This document shows, in pieces, positions 1-9,455 of a stretch of DNA of 64,000 nt (the stretch's first letter is position 1; every line of letters begins with the position of its first letter). The stretch spans positions 310,001 through 374,000 of the forward strand of contig CAWDGK010000002.1 in assembly GCA_963801855.1 (NCBI GenBank). Reading direction: 5' to 3'. The translations under genes and the position numbers were made by a program. This stretch comes from JACDAN01 sp963801855 (lineage in GTDB: Bacteria; Actinomycetota; Thermoleophilia; Gaiellales; Gaiellaceae). The notes below the pieces were generated by a model, which was not told the origin of the DNA, searched no databases, and saw only the letters and a program-made list of their open reading frames with translations.

Positions 1-311
1 CGTGGATCAACGGCAGGACGATCGAGGACTACTTCCCGCGAGCGACGCACCGCACGGCCCTGATGGCGCCGTTCAAGGTGGCCGGCGCCGAGGCCACGTA
101 CGACCTTCGGGTTCGAGTCGAGGGCGGCGGGCCGACCGGACAGGCGGAGGCGATCCGCCACGGCATCGCGAGAGCACTCGTCGAGGCGGACCCCGAGTTG
201 CGAACCGTCTTGAAGCGCGAGGGCTTCCTCACGCGAGACGCGCGCATCGTGGAGCGCAAGAAGGCCGGGCTCCACAAGGCGCGCAAGGCACCTCAATTTT
301 CGAAACGCTGA
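1..311 (+). CDS. rpsI: 30S ribosomal protein S9, C-terminal part
   Basis: This is the 3' portion of the gene for small-subunit ribosomal protein S9, a 16S-rRNA-binding protein whose C-terminal tail reaches the P-site tRNA. The readable frame begins at base 3 with WINGRTIEDYFPR and ends in the diagnostic basic tail KARKAPQFSKR followed by TGA. The N-terminal part lies outside the window. S9 genes normally follow rplM, and glmM comes next here, a gene order common in actinomycetes. A perfect 12-bp hairpin starts 12 nt after the stop. Confidence 0.97.
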   Translation, partial: WINGRTIEDYFPRATHRTALMAPFKVAGAEATYDLRVRVEGGGPTGQAEAIRHGIARALVEADPELRTVLKREGFLTRDARIVERKKAGLHKARKAPQFSKR

Positions 312-322
312 CGCGTTTCTCA

Positions 323-350
323 TCGCGCAAAGTGTTGCCACTTTGCGCGA
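323..350 (+). terminator. Hairpin A of repeat copy 1, likely rpsI terminator
   Basis: The two 12-nt arms at 323-334 and 339-350 are perfectly complementary around a TTGC loop. The hairpin starts 12 nt after the rpsI stop codon. There is no strong T-tract, so whether it terminates is inferred from its position and stability. Confidence 0.6.
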
Positions 351-446
351 AACCTCTGTAGCCGGGCGGCGCTCCGCGCCGCGCGGCGCGATCGTCCTCC
401 ACGGTCTGCTCTCGGTACGAGGAACCGGCGAGGCCGGTCCCTCGGC
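323..446 (+). repeat. Terminator-associated composite repeat, copy 1
   Basis: The element contains hairpin A (323-350), a GC-rich module (about 355-390, AGCCGGGCGGCGCTCCGCGC and onward), a spacer, and hairpin B (419-429 pairing with 433-443, 10 of 11 pairs). Copies 2 (14405-14541) and 3 (18973-19110, minus orientation) have the same order. The glmM promoter lies directly after this copy. Confidence 0.65.
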
Positions 447-464
447 GGCGGTTGCGAGCTCCCG

Positions 465-470
465 TAAGCT
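465..470 (+). promoter_or_regulatory. -10 element (TAAGCT) for leaderless glmM
   Basis: TAAGCT lies 8 nt before the glmM GTG, and no Shine-Dalgarno sequence precedes that start. The spacing predicts transcription starting at or next to the GTG. Confidence 0.5.
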
Positions 471-478
471 CCTGCGCC

Positions 479-1741
479 GTGCGCCGCTATTTCGGCACGG
501 ATGGCGTCCGCGGTGTCGTGGGCGAGGACCTGACCGTCGAGCTCGTCGAGCAACTCGGCCGTGCTTCGGCGCTGTGGTCGGACGGCGGCCGGGTCTTCGT
601 CGGACGCGACACGCGCGAGTCCGGCCCCATGCTGGAGGACGCGTTCGCCGAGGGCGTCGCGTCCGTCGGCGGCAGCGCGCTCCTCGGTGGAGTGCTGCCC
701 ACACCGGCCGTCGCCCTCCTGGCGCTCGACCTGGGCGCCGTGGTCTCGGCGTCGCACAATCCGCCGGAGTACAACGGCGTGAAGCTCTTCGACTCCAGGG
801 GTCAGAAGCTGACCGACGCCTCCGAGGAGGAGATCGAGGCGCTGCTCGACGAGCCTCCCCGCGGCGAGCGCGGCGCGATCGACCGCGTCAGCGTTGCCGC
901 GGACAGCTACATGGAGCACGTCATCGACCGGTTCGGGTCGCCGCTCGACGGGCGCAAGATCGCGGTCGACTGCGCCAACGGGTCCTACTCGGAGATCGCG
1001 CCGGACGCGTTCAGACGGCTCGGCGCGGAGGTCTTTGCGATCGCAGACGAGCCGGACGGGACGAACATCAACGTGGGTTGCGGCGCAACCGACCTGTCGG
1101 CCCTGCAGGCAAAGGTCGCGGCGACAGGAGCTGACTTCGGGGTCGCGTTCGACGGCGACGGAGACCGAATGCTCGCCGTGGACGCCGACGGCGGAGTCGT
1201 CGACGGAGACCAGATCATCGCGATCCTCGCGCTTCACCTCGACGTCGAGACGGTGGTCGTGACCGTGATGACGAACCTCGGTTTCCACCGCCTGATGAAC
1301 GAGAACGGGATCCGGGTCGTGACCACCGATGTCGGCGACCGCTATGTGCTCGAGGCGCTGCGCCGCGAGGGGGCGATCCTGGGCGGCGAGCAGTCGGGCC
1401 ACATCATCTGCCTCGACGGTCATGTGACCGGCGACGGCCTCGCCGCGGCAATGCTGCTCAGCCGTGCGCTCGAGGGCCGCACGCTCGCCGAGGCCGCCGG
1501 CCAGATGCCGAAGTTCGCGCAGGCGAAGGAGAACGTCCCGGCCCGGGTCAGAGTGCTACCGCAGGGTCTCCAGGACGAGATCGGGCGTCTGAACGACGAG
1601 CTCGACGGAGGGGCTCGAGTGCTCGTCCGTGCGTCGGGGACCGAACCTTTGGTGAGGGTTCTCGCAGAGGCCGAAAACGAGCAGGAAGCGGCGAATCTCT
1701 GTGCTAGGATCACTGCTCTCGTTAGGCGAGAGCTCGGCTAA
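479..1741 (+). CDS. glmM: Phosphoglucosamine mutase
   Basis: The enzyme interconverts glucosamine-6-phosphate and glucosamine-1-phosphate on the way to UDP-GlcNAc. The 420-residue protein starts RRYFGTDGVRG, has the phosphoserine loop SASHN (Ser about 92), the metal-binding DGDGDR (about 225-230) and the C-terminal phosphate-binding RASGTEP. GTG 479 is chosen because it places the conserved YFGTDG at the N-terminus as in the family. The longer TTG 452 version would overlap the -10 element. It is followed by glmS, which supplies the substrate of GlmM. Confidence 0.96.
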   Translation: MRRYFGTDGVRGVVGEDLTVELVEQLGRASALWSDGGRVFVGRDTRESGPMLEDAFAEGVASVGGSALLGGVLPTPAVALLALDLGAVVSASHNPPEYNGVKLFDSRGQKLTDASEEEIEALLDEPPRGERGAIDRVSVAADSYMEHVIDRFGSPLDGRKIAVDCANGSYSEIAPDAFRRLGAEVFAIADEPDGTNINVGCGATDLSALQAKVAATGADFGVAFDGDGDRMLAVDADGGVVDGDQIIAILALHLDVETVVVTVMTNLGFHRLMNENGIRVVTTDVGDRYVLEALRREGAILGGEQSGHIICLDGHVTGDGLAAAMLLSRALEGRTLAEAAGQMPKFAQAKENVPARVRVLPQGLQDEIGRLNDELDGGARVLVRASGTEPLVRVLAEAENEQEAANLCARITALVRRELG

Positions 1742-1830
1742 CCGACCGCAATGACGGGGTCGGGTGCAGCCGGGCTCTTGTGCGTTTTTCGAGGGAAAGT
1801 GTCCACGAGAGGCGTCAGAGGAGGTCCCGA

Positions 1831-3654
1831 GTGTGCGGCATCATCGGATACGTCGGGCCTAGAGCGGCGAAGCCGCTTCTGATCCAGGGTCTCGAGCGCC
1901 TCGAGTACCGCGGCTACGACTCGGCCGGGATCGCGCTGATCGAGGACGAGGGGCTCGATTACGTGCGCGCCGTCGGGAACCTCCAGTTCCTGAAAGACGC
2001 TGCGACGTCCAACGGCTCCCACTCCACGACCGGCCTTGGTCACACTCGCTGGGCGACGCACGGCTCGGTCACCGAGGCCAATGCCCATCCGCTGGTCGCA
2101 TGCGACGACGGGGTCGCGATCGTCCTCAACGGGATCGTCGAGAACTATCGCGAGCTCAAGGCGCGCCTCCAGGAGGCCGGTCACACCTTCACGTCCGAGA
2201 CCGACGCCGAGACCGTGGCCCACCTGATCGAGGGGCACTACGACGGCGACCTGACGGATGCAGTCGTCAAGACCTTCCGGGAGCTCGAGGGCCACTTCAC
2301 CTTCGTCGTGATCCACAGCGACCACCCAGACCTCCTCGTCGGAGCACGCCATCAGACGCCCCTCGTGGTCGGGCTGGGTGACGGCGAGAACTTCCTGGCC
2401 TCCAACGCGGCGGCATTCCTCAGCGAGACGCGCCAGGTCGTCTTCCCGGACGACGGCGACATCGTCTCGATCACGCCCGACAGCGTGGAGTTCGTCCGGG
2501 CGGACGGCGAGCCCGTCGACCACGAGGCCCTCGAGCTCGACTGGGACGACGAGAGCGCCGAGAAGGGCGGCTACGAGACGTTCATGCTGAAGGAGATCTA
2601 CGAGCAACCGGAAGCCGTCGCGGAGACGATCGGCGACCGGGCGCGCCACGGGAAGCTGGTGCTCGAAGGGCTTGGCATGACCGACGAGCAGCTCCGGCGC
2701 CTGAAGCGCGTGGTCATCCTCGCCTGCGGCACCGCCTACCACGCGGGCGTCGTCGGCCGCTACGTGATCGAGGAGTGGGCGCGCGTCCCGGTCGAGCCGG
2801 ACATCGCCTCCGAGTGGATCTACCGCAACCCGGTGATCGACGAGGACACCCTCGTGATCGGGATCTCGCAGTCGGGCGAGACGCGGGACACGGTCGGCGC
2901 CATGCGCCTGGCCCGTGAGAAGGGCGCTCACACGGTGGCGATCACGAACATGATGGGGTCACACATCACGCGCGAGGTGGACTCGTCCCTGTACACGCGC
3001 TGCGGGCTCGAGGTGGGCGTCGCCGCCTCCAAGACCTTCACTGCACAGGTCGCGCTGCTCTATCTGATCGGGCTGAAGCTGGCCGAGATTCGCGAGACCC
3101 TCCCGCCGGAGGAGATCTCCTACATCGTCGATCAGGTCTACACGCTCCCCGACAAGATCGCGGCGTTCCTCGACGGCCACCATCCCATCGACGACATCGC
3201 CCAGCGCTTCTGCGAGCAGCCGTTCTTCCTCTACCTCGGGCGGCACATCGGCCTCCCGGTAGCGCTCGAGGGTGCGCTGAAGCTGAAGGAGATCTCCTAC
3301 ATCCCGTCCGAGGCGTACTCCGCCGGCGAGATGAAGCACGGCCCGATCGCGCTGCTCGAGGAGGGCACGCCGGTCGTCGTCGTCGCGACGAAGATCCACG
3401 TCTACGACAAGATCGTCTCGAACATCCAGGAGACCCGGGCCCGCGGCGCGCACGTGATCGCGATCGCGACGGACGGGAACGAGGACATCCAGCATCACGC
3501 CGACGACGTCATCTACGTGCCGCGCACGCCGGCGTTCCTCCAGGCGGCCCTCGCCGTCGTCCCGCTCCAGCTCCTCGCGTACCGGATCGCACGGCTGCGC
3601 GGCCTGAACGTCGATCAGCCGCGGAACCTCGCCAAGACGGTCACCGTCGAGTAG
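1831..3654 (+). CDS. glmS: Glutamine-fructose-6-phosphate aminotransferase (isomerizing)
   Basis: The enzyme makes glucosamine-6-phosphate from fructose-6-phosphate and glutamine, the first step toward UDP-GlcNAc. The 607-residue protein begins V-CGIIGYVG, so the nucleophilic Cys becomes residue 1 after Met removal. The N-terminal glutaminase domain (about 1-220) is followed by two SIS isomerase domains (about 285-425 and 455-600). The C-terminus NLAKTVTVE matches the conserved family tail. GTG 1831 is fixed by the Cys and by a strong Shine-Dalgarno sequence (AGAGGAGGT, 1817-1825). No glmS ribozyme is recognisable in the 90-nt upstream gap. Confidence 0.97.
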   Translation: MCGIIGYVGPRAAKPLLIQGLERLEYRGYDSAGIALIEDEGLDYVRAVGNLQFLKDAATSNGSHSTTGLGHTRWATHGSVTEANAHPLVACDDGVAIVLNGIVENYRELKARLQEAGHTFTSETDAETVAHLIEGHYDGDLTDAVVKTFRELEGHFTFVVIHSDHPDLLVGARHQTPLVVGLGDGENFLASNAAAFLSETRQVVFPDDGDIVSITPDSVEFVRADGEPVDHEALELDWDDESAEKGGYETFMLKEIYEQPEAVAETIGDRARHGKLVLEGLGMTDEQLRRLKRVVILACGTAYHAGVVGRYVIEEWARVPVEPDIASEWIYRNPVIDEDTLVIGISQSGETRDTVGAMRLAREKGAHTVAITNMMGSHITREVDSSLYTRCGLEVGVAASKTFTAQVALLYLIGLKLAEIRETLPPEEISYIVDQVYTLPDKIAAFLDGHHPIDDIAQRFCEQPFFLYLGRHIGLPVALEGALKLKEISYIPSEAYSAGEMKHGPIALLEEGTPVVVVATKIHVYDKIVSNIQETRARGAHVIAIATDGNEDIQHHADDVIYVPRTPAFLQAALAVVPLQLLAYRIARLRGLNVDQPRNLAKTVTVE

Positions 3655-3712
3655 CTCTCGACTCCCCCGGATGAGGGACGCCGTGGGAGACACCGTGCGC
3701 GAAGCTCCGTAG

Positions 3713-4543
3713 GTGCCCGCGGCCTTTTCCGGGCGCCAGGTGCTGCTCGCAGCATCGGGCGCCTCATACGTGGTTGTCTTCCTCGCCTTCTTGCTCTACG
3801 AGCGGCCCGCGCTCGGCCTGGCGCACTTCTTCTACCTCTCGATCGCGACGACCGCGATCGCCACCGGCCCCCTGATCGGCGCTCTCGCAGGCCTCGGCGC
3901 GACCGTGCTGTACGTCTCGGCGGTGCTTCTGAACCCGCTCATCCCTTCGAACGAGGTGCTTACGGCGAGCACGGCGATCCGCTTCATCACGTTCGTCTCG
4001 ATCGGGTTCGTGATCGGCTGGTTCGCCGGGCGGAACCGCGTCATGGTGGAGGAGCTGAGAATCCTTGCCGAGCGGGACATCCTCACCGGGCTTCCCAACA
4101 CGCGTGCCTTCGAGGCTGCGATCACGAAGCGGCTGGAGACGGGCCGTCCGTTCGCGCTCCTCCTCGCCGATATGGACGCCCTCCAGGAGCTCAACCACGA
4201 AGGCGGCCCGTCGGCGGGCAACGAGGCGCTACGCCGGGTGGCCGACCGGCTCTCGAAGTCGCTCTCCAACGAGGATCAGGTTGCGCGGGTCGGGAGCGAC
4301 GAGTTCGCGATCCTGGCTTCCTGCCAGACACTCGACGAGGCGTCCGAGCTGAGCGGCCGCCTCGAATGGATCCTGTCCTCGCAGGGCACCAAAGCCACCT
4401 TCGGCTGGTCCGTGTACCCGCAGGAGGGCGAGAACGCGCTCGCTGTCTACCGGGCCGCGAGCGAGCGGCTCTACGCACGCAAGGTGATGCGCGGCTACGT
4501 TCGGGGCCAGGAGCCGACGGCCCGCCCCCGCGCGGTCTCCTAG
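3713..4543 (+). CDS. Membrane protein with degenerate GGDEF domain
   Basis: The 276-residue protein has about three to four hydrophobic helices in its first 110 residues, then a GGDEF-family domain (about 120-265) with the usual start DILTGLPNTRAFE. GGDEF domains make cyclic di-GMP. Here the signature reads RVGSDEF, with Ser in place of the second Gly, and the region that normally carries a substrate-binding motif reads LLADMDALQELN, so activity is doubtful. It may sense or bind nucleotide instead. The GTG start directly follows TAG-like sequence with no clear ribosome site. It converges with the arfB-like gene, and both stops lie in the palindrome CTAGGCGCCTAG. Confidence 0.8.
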   Translation: MPAAFSGRQVLLAASGASYVVVFLAFLLYERPALGLAHFFYLSIATTAIATGPLIGALAGLGATVLYVSAVLLNPLIPSNEVLTASTAIRFITFVSIGFVIGWFAGRNRVMVEELRILAERDILTGLPNTRAFEAAITKRLETGRPFALLLADMDALQELNHEGGPSAGNEALRRVADRLSKSLSNEDQVARVGSDEFAILASCQTLDEASELSGRLEWILSSQGTKATFGWSVYPQEGENALAVYRAASERLYARKVMRGYVRGQEPTARPRAVS

Positions 4544-4547
4544 GCGC

Positions 4548-4937
4548 CTAGTCCTCGGGCCGTCGTCGTAGCTGCTTCGTCTCGCCCCGGCGGCGCTTCG
4601 CCTCCAGCCGCCGCTTCCGCGAGGCGGCGGTCGGCTTCGTCGGACGGCGCCGCCGCTCCACCCGAAGTGCCTGCCTGAGCACCTCGACCACGCGCTGGAC
4701 GGCGAGCTCGCGGTTTCGGGCCTGGCTCCGCTCGTCCTGGGCAATCGCCCGCAGCACCGGCCCGGCCTTGCGCACGACACGGGCCTTCTGCGTCGCGCTC
4801 AATGCGGACGAGGCCTCGACGTCGAAGATCGCCTCCACCCGCGTCTCCGATTTCTGTGCGTGCTGGCCGCCCGGCCCGCTCGACCTCGAGAAGCGCAGAT
4901 CGATCTCCGAAACGGGGAGCCTCACCGACCGGGTCAC
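4548..4937 (-). CDS. arfB: ArfB-like peptidyl-tRNA hydrolase domain protein
   Basis: This 129-residue protein carries the class I release-factor GGQ motif in SGPGGQHAQKSETRV (about residue 25), followed by a basic tail (RRRRPTKPT, RKRRLEAKRRR), as in ArfB/YaeJ. ArfB rescues stalled ribosomes by hydrolysing peptidyl-tRNA, its tail occupying the mRNA channel. The length is close to the family norm of about 140. GTG 4937 is chosen because it lies 20 bp from the divergent HAD start with an overlapping -10 element. ATG 4958 would overlap the neighbour's ATG. A longer open frame upstream is not supported by homology. Confidence 0.88.
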   Translation of the reverse strand: MTRSVRLPVSEIDLRFSRSSGPGGQHAQKSETRVEAIFDVEASSALSATQKARVVRKAGPVLRAIAQDERSQARNRELAVQRVVEVLRQALRVERRRRPTKPTAASRKRRLEAKRRRGETKQLRRRPED

Positions 4938-4942
4938 CTGAA

Positions 4943-4948
4943 TAGACT
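4943..4948 (+). promoter_or_regulatory. -10 element (TAGACT), overlapping bidirectional promoter
   Basis: TAGACT lies 8 nt before the HAD ATG at 4957. The opposite-strand hexamer GAGTCT (4949-4944) lies 6 nt before the arfB GTG at 4937, so two leaderless genes appear to share one promoter core. Confidence 0.45.
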
Positions 4949-4956
4949 CGCCGTCC

Positions 4957-5733
4957 ATGACCGCCATTCTGCTGGACATCGACGGTGTGCTCCACGTCTC
5001 GGGCGAGGCGATCAGAGGCGCTCCCGAGGCCGTTCGACAGCTGCGTGACAACGGGCACCGCCTCCGTTTCGTCACCAACAGCACGACGCACTCGCGCAGG
5101 ACGCTGGCGGAGGATCTTCGGACGCTCGGCGTCGAGCTGGAGGACGACGAGCTGCAGACGACAGCCGTCGCGGCCGCGCGGGAGCTGGCGGGTCGGCGCG
5201 TGCTCGCGCTGACGATGCCGGCCGTGCTGGAGGATCTCGGAGACGTCGAGCTCGTGGGGGAGGACGCCGAGGCCGTGCTGATCGGAGGCGCCGACGAGAC
5301 GGAGGAGACGAGCCGTGTCTTCTCGTACATGAATCTCGCGCGCGCATTCCACGAGCTCGAGGGCGGCGCCGAGCTCTACTGCCTGCACAAGAATCGCTGG
5401 TGGCAGACATCCCGCGGACCGCTGCTCGACTCGGGGTGTTTCGTCGCCGGGCTCGAGTACGCGGCCGACGTCGTCGCGACGGTGGTGGGCAAGCCGAGTC
5501 CGCCGTATTTCGCGGCCGCTCTCGAGGCGCTCGACGCCGACGCGGAGATGACGTGGATGGTCGGCGACGACATCGAGGCCGACGTGGAGGGCGCCCAGAG
5601 GCATGGGCTCAAGACCGCGCTCGTCCGGACCGGAAAGTTCCGCCCGGACGCCGTCGAGCGGGCGCGAGTCAGGCCCGACGCGATCTTCTCTTCGATCGCA
5701 GACTTCCCGGACTGGCTCGAGGAGAACGGTTGA
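4957..5733 (+). CDS. HAD-IIA family phosphatase (NagD/LHPP-like)
   Basis: This 258-residue protein has the HAD nucleophile motif LLDIDGVLHVSGEAI (Asp 7 and Asp 9), motif II FVTNSTT and a late WMVGDDIEADVEGAQRHG, with the C2-type cap between them. This is the architecture of subfamily IIA sugar or nucleotide phosphatases such as NagD and LHPP. The substrate cannot be read from sequence. Its stop overlaps the acpS TTG start (TTGA), so the two genes are translationally coupled. Confidence 0.9.
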   Translation: MTAILLDIDGVLHVSGEAIRGAPEAVRQLRDNGHRLRFVTNSTTHSRRTLAEDLRTLGVELEDDELQTTAVAAARELAGRRVLALTMPAVLEDLGDVELVGEDAEAVLIGGADETEETSRVFSYMNLARAFHELEGGAELYCLHKNRWWQTSRGPLLDSGCFVAGLEYAADVVATVVGKPSPPYFAAALEALDADAEMTWMVGDDIEADVEGAQRHGLKTALVRTGKFRPDAVERARVRPDAIFSSIADFPDWLEENG

Positions 5734-6104
5734 CCCGCGTCGGCGTCGACATGATCGAGATCGGCCGGATCCGCGACGCGCTCGAGCGCTACTCGGGCTT
5801 CCGGGACCGCTGCTTCACGGCGGCCGAGCAGGCGTACTGCGACGGCCGGGTCAACCCGGCCCAGCACTACGCGGCGCGGTTCGCCGGCAAGGAGGCGGTC
5901 GGCAAGGCGCTCGGCCTCGGCGTCGCCCGGCTCTTCGCATGGCGCGACATCGAGATCGCAGGCCGGCCCAAGCCGGCCGTGGAGCTCTCCGGCCGGGTGG
6001 CGAGATGGGCCGAGAGGGTCGGAGCCGGGGCGATCGACCTCTCGATGTCTCATTCCCGCGAGCTCGCGAGCGCGGTCTGCGTGGTCGCCGATCCGGAGGT
6101 CTGA
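5730..6104 (+). CDS. acpS: Holo-[acyl-carrier-protein] synthase
   Basis: AcpS transfers 4'-phosphopantetheine from CoA to the serine of acyl carrier protein. The 124-residue protein has VGVDMIEIGRI at the N-terminus (metal-binding Asp), FAGKEAVGKALG in the middle and the late LSMSHSRELASA. These are the three conserved blocks of the family, and the length is normal. TTG 5730 gives TRVGVDMIE and overlaps the upstream TGA. The stop overlaps the next ATG (TGATG). Confidence 0.95.
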   Translation: MTRVGVDMIEIGRIRDALERYSGFRDRCFTAAEQAYCDGRVNPAQHYAARFAGKEAVGKALGLGVARLFAWRDIEIAGRPKPAVELSGRVARWAERVGAGAIDLSMSHSRELASAVCVVADPEV

Positions 6105-7423
6105 TGCTCGAGCCGCTCTACACCTCGGCGGAGATGGAGGCCGCGGAGGAGGGCCACGACGTGGACGAGCTCATGCGTCGGGCGGGAGCGGCCGTCGCCG
6201 ACGAGATTCTGCGGCGCTACCCCGACGCCCGATCCTTCTCGGCAGTCTGCGGAGGCGGCGCGAACGGCGGAGACGGGAGGATCGCGGCCGAGCTGCTGCG
6301 CGCGGCCGGCTGGGAGGAGCAGTCGGTCGGAGTGGGGGAGGTCGTGATCGACGCGCTCTTCGGCACCGGGTTCCGGCCGCCGCCCCGCGACGAGGCGGCG
6401 CTGCAGATCCGGGCGATGAACGAGTCGAGCCGGCCGGTCGTTTCCGTCGACATCCCGTCGGGCGTGGACGCCATCGACCGGTGAGGTGCCCGGCGATGCC
6501 GTCGAGGCCTCCTTGACGATCACGTTCCACGGACGAAAGGTCGGGCACGAGGTGGCTCCCGGCCGGTTCCACGCGGGCGAGGTCGTCGTCGCCGGAATCG
6601 GCCTCGTGCACAGGGAGACGGATGCTGCCCGTGTCGGCGCGGACGTGGTCAAGCTCGTCCCGCGGCGCACGCCGGGCGACACGAAGTACACGTCGGGCTC
6701 GGTTCTCGTCGTCGGCGGCTCGCCGGGCATGTCCGGCGCGGTGTGCCTGACCGCCGAGGCTGCGTTTCGGGCGGACGCGGGGTACGTGACGGTCGCCGCC
6801 CCGCCGGAGGTGCTGCCGGTCGTGGAGTCGCGGTTGCTCGAGGCCGTGAAGCGGCCGTTGGAGCGAGGTGTGGGAGGCCGTCGAGCGCGCGGGCGCGCTG
6901 GCAGTCGGTCCGGGCCTGGGACGCGAGCAGCAGGACCTGGTGCGGCGATTGCTGCTCGAGACCGAGCTCCCGGCAGTCGTCGATGCGGACGCCCTCCACG
7001 AGCTCGAGCCGTTCGAGCGCGCAGGCGCCGACGGTGCTCACGCCGCACGCCGGCGAGCTCGGGCGCCTGATCGGACGCGACTCGGCCTGGGTCGACGCTC
7101 ACCGGCTCGAAGCGCTGCGGGTGGCGGTCGAGCGGTTCGGCTGCGTCGTCGTCCTCAAAGGCGCCGGGACCCTCGTCGGCTCGCCGGGTGACGGCCCGCT
7201 CGTGGCCGGAGGCTCGGCCGCTCCACTCGCGACCGCGGGGACCGGCGATGTCCTCACAGGAGTGGTCGCCGCGTTCCTCGCCAAGGGCATGGACGCGCGG
7301 CTTGCGGCAGCCGCAGCGGTTCGCGTCCACACGGACGCCGTGGACGCGTCCGGCTGGCGGGCGGGGATGATCGCGAGCGACCTCCTCGAGGCGATCCCGC
7401 GCGTGCTGGATGCACAGGTCTGA
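6104..7423 (+). CDS. nnrD: Bifunctional NAD(P)H-hydrate repair enzyme (three frame breaks)
   Basis: This is an epimerase plus ADP/ATP-dependent dehydratase that repairs hydrated NAD(P)H. The N-terminal epimerase domain shows CGGGANGGDGR and VSVDIPSGVDA. The C-terminal YjeF/carbohydrate-kinase-like domain shows SGSVLVVGGSPGMSGA, LTPHAGELGRL, LKGAGTLV and the catalytic TAGTGDVLTG. The reading frame breaks near 6474, 6865 and 7025. Each break is repaired by removing one base: a C in GACGCCATCG, a C in GGAGCGAGG and a G in GCAGGCGCC. With these fixed the protein is continuous and of normal character. It overlaps acpS and alr, as in many actinomycetes. Confidence 0.9.
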
Positions 7424-8430
7424 GCTCACGATCGACCTCGGCGCCGTGCGTCGAAACGCCCGCCGGCTGATCGAGGTTCTCGAGGGATCGGCCCTGTGGG
7501 CGGTCGTCAAGGCCGACGGTTACGGCCACGGCGCGGTCGACGTCGCCGGCGCCCTGCTGGGAGAGGGCGCCACCGCGCTCTGCGTCGCGACGGTCGCCGA
7601 GGGGCTCGACCTGCGGGACGAGTTCTCCTCGGCGCGCATCGTCGTCATGGGCCCCTCCTCGGGGCGCGAGATCTCACTCGCCCGCGACGCTGACCTCGAG
7701 CTGACGATCTCCGACGGATCGATCCCCGACGGCGTTCGCGTCCATCTCAAGCTCGAGACCGGGATGGGACGCTGGGGGCTCACCGAGCTTCCGGAGCCAA
7801 CGACGGAGGTCGTGGGCCTCATGACGCACCTCGCCACCGCGGACTCCGACCCGGATTTCGCGCGTGAGCAGCTCGGGCGGTTCGAGGAGGCGACGTCGCG
7901 CTTCTCGCACCTCGTTCGTCACGCTGCGAACAGCGCGGCGGCCCTGCGAATCCCCGAGTCGCGCCTCGACGCCGCGCGCTGCGGGATCGCGCTCTACGGG
8001 CTCTCCCCGTTCGGAACCGATCCCGCGGAAGACGGCCTGGAGCCCGCGCTTCGGTGGGAGAGCGCCCTGGCGCAGGTGAAGCGCCTGGCGCCGGGGGAGA
8101 GCACCGGCTACGGCCGCACGTTCTCCGCGGAGGAGGAGACGTGGGTCGGGATCGTGCCGGTCGGATACGCGGACGGCTTCCGCCGGGACATGACCGGGCA
8201 CCGAGGTCCTGGTCGACGGTGAGCGGCGCCCCGTCGTGGGCACCGTGTCCATGGACGCGATCGCGGTCGCGCTCGAGGGTGACCTCGCCGTCGGCACACC
8301 GGTGACCCTGATCGGCGCCGGTCTGCTCGCGGAGGATCACGCCCGGGTTGCGGACACGATCACCTACGAGATCGTGAGCCGGATCGAGTCCGGCTCGACG
8401 CGCGCCAGGCGGACCGTCATCGATGCTTGA
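7410..8430 (+). CDS. alr: Alanine racemase (one frame break)
   Basis: This PLP enzyme makes D-alanine for peptidoglycan. The N-terminal VVKADGYGHGAVDVA carries the PLP-binding lysine, and TGYGRTF, VGYADGF and GTVSMDAIAV are the later conserved blocks, including the second-subunit catalytic region. The frame breaks near 8204 and is restored by dropping one G from ACCGGGCACC, after which TEVLVDGERRPVVGTVSMD reads on. About 340 residues are expected, slightly short for the family. It overlaps the preceding gene by 14 nt and the next by 8 nt, so it sits inside a coupled operon. Confidence 0.93.
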
Positions 8431-9455
8431 GCGGGCGCGCGAGGTACTCGCCGGAGAGGACGCCTGGGTCGTGGGCGGCGCAGTCCGCGACGAGCTCCTC
8501 GGCCGACCGATGGTCGACCTCGACATCGCCTGTGCGGATCCCGAGCAGGCGGCCCGGCGGTATGCCCGAGGCACGGAGGGCGCTCCGTTCCCGCTCTCCG
8601 AGCGGCACGGAGCCTGGCGCGTCGCGCTTCCGGAGCAGCGAACCGTCGACTTCACGCCGCTGCCCCGGGGGATCCAGGCCGATCTCGCCTCGCGGGACTT
8701 CACGATCAACGCGATCGCGCGGCCGCTCGCGGGCGGTGACCCGCTTGATCCCTTCGGCGGCCTGGCCGACCTCGAAGGGAGGGTGCTGCGCGCCGTCGGC
8801 CCGGCGGTCTTCCAGGACGACCCGCTCAGGCTCTTGCGTGCAGTTCGCCTCGAGGACGAGCTCGACTTTCGGCTCGACACCGATACGGAGACACTCGTCC
8901 ACGCAAACGCCGGTCTCGTGACGCGGCCGGCGGGAGAGCGCATCCTCGGCGAGCTCGTCCGCCTGTCTGCCGCCGGGTTCGAGCGGCTCGAGCAGGTCGG
9001 GCTGCTCGCGACTCTCGGTGGCTCGCTCGAGAAGCTTCGCTCGCTGGAGGACACGACTCCGGAGCTGAGACTCGTCGCCGTCTTCGGAGACGGCCTCGGC
9101 CGGCTACCGGTCTCGAACGATCTTCGGCGCTATGCCCGCGCGCTGCTCCGCGCCGAGCTTCCCTCCGAGACCTTCACCGAGGGCAATCCATCGTTTTCGG
9201 CGCGAGACAGAGCCCTGGGCGATCGATGCCGCGCGGTTCGCAGGCGGCGGGCCTCTGCTCCTCGAGGCCATCGAGGAGGCGCGCTCGACCGAGCCGAAGG
9301 AGCCCCTCCTGCGCGGCGACGAGCTCGACCTCGCACCCGGCCCGGCAATCGGCCAGTGGCTCGACCGAATCGCGGAGGAACGCGCGGCCGGGACGATCTC
9401 GACGCGCGAAGACGCGCTCGAGCTCGTCCGTGGAGGTCTAGCGCCGCCGGGCTAG
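8423..9455 (+). CDS. CCA-adding enzyme / poly(A) polymerase-like nucleotidyltransferase (one frame break)
   Basis: The N-terminal domain has the class II nucleotidyltransferase signature VVGGAVRDELLGRPMVDLDI with the metal-binding DxD-type DLD, then FTINAIARPL and LEGRVLRAVG. The RNA-binding neck region is recognisable (DDPLRLLRAVRL, ERILGEL). No HD domain is apparent. The frame breaks near 9183. Removing one G from CGAGGGCAATCC joins it to an open frame ending LELVRGGLAPPG. It may be a tRNA CCA-adding enzyme or a related polymerase; the sequence alone does not decide. It converges with and overlaps the SDR gene by 18 nt. Confidence 0.85.

Noticed and set aside
320..1423. Long minus-strand frame opposite glmM, and similar shadows opposite glmS, ileS, valS and the kinases
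   Set aside because: These are mirror frames of strong genes in high-GC DNA. They have low-complexity Arg/Val/Asp content and no recognisable motif.
1742..1830. glmS ribozyme in the upstream gap
   Set aside because: The gap is too short and shows no ribozyme core, only a Shine-Dalgarno sequence.
6470..6490. Programmed frameshift or second selenocysteine codon at the TGA ending the first nnrD frame
   Set aside because: The protein continues in another frame, not the same one, so this is a one-base insertion and not recoding.
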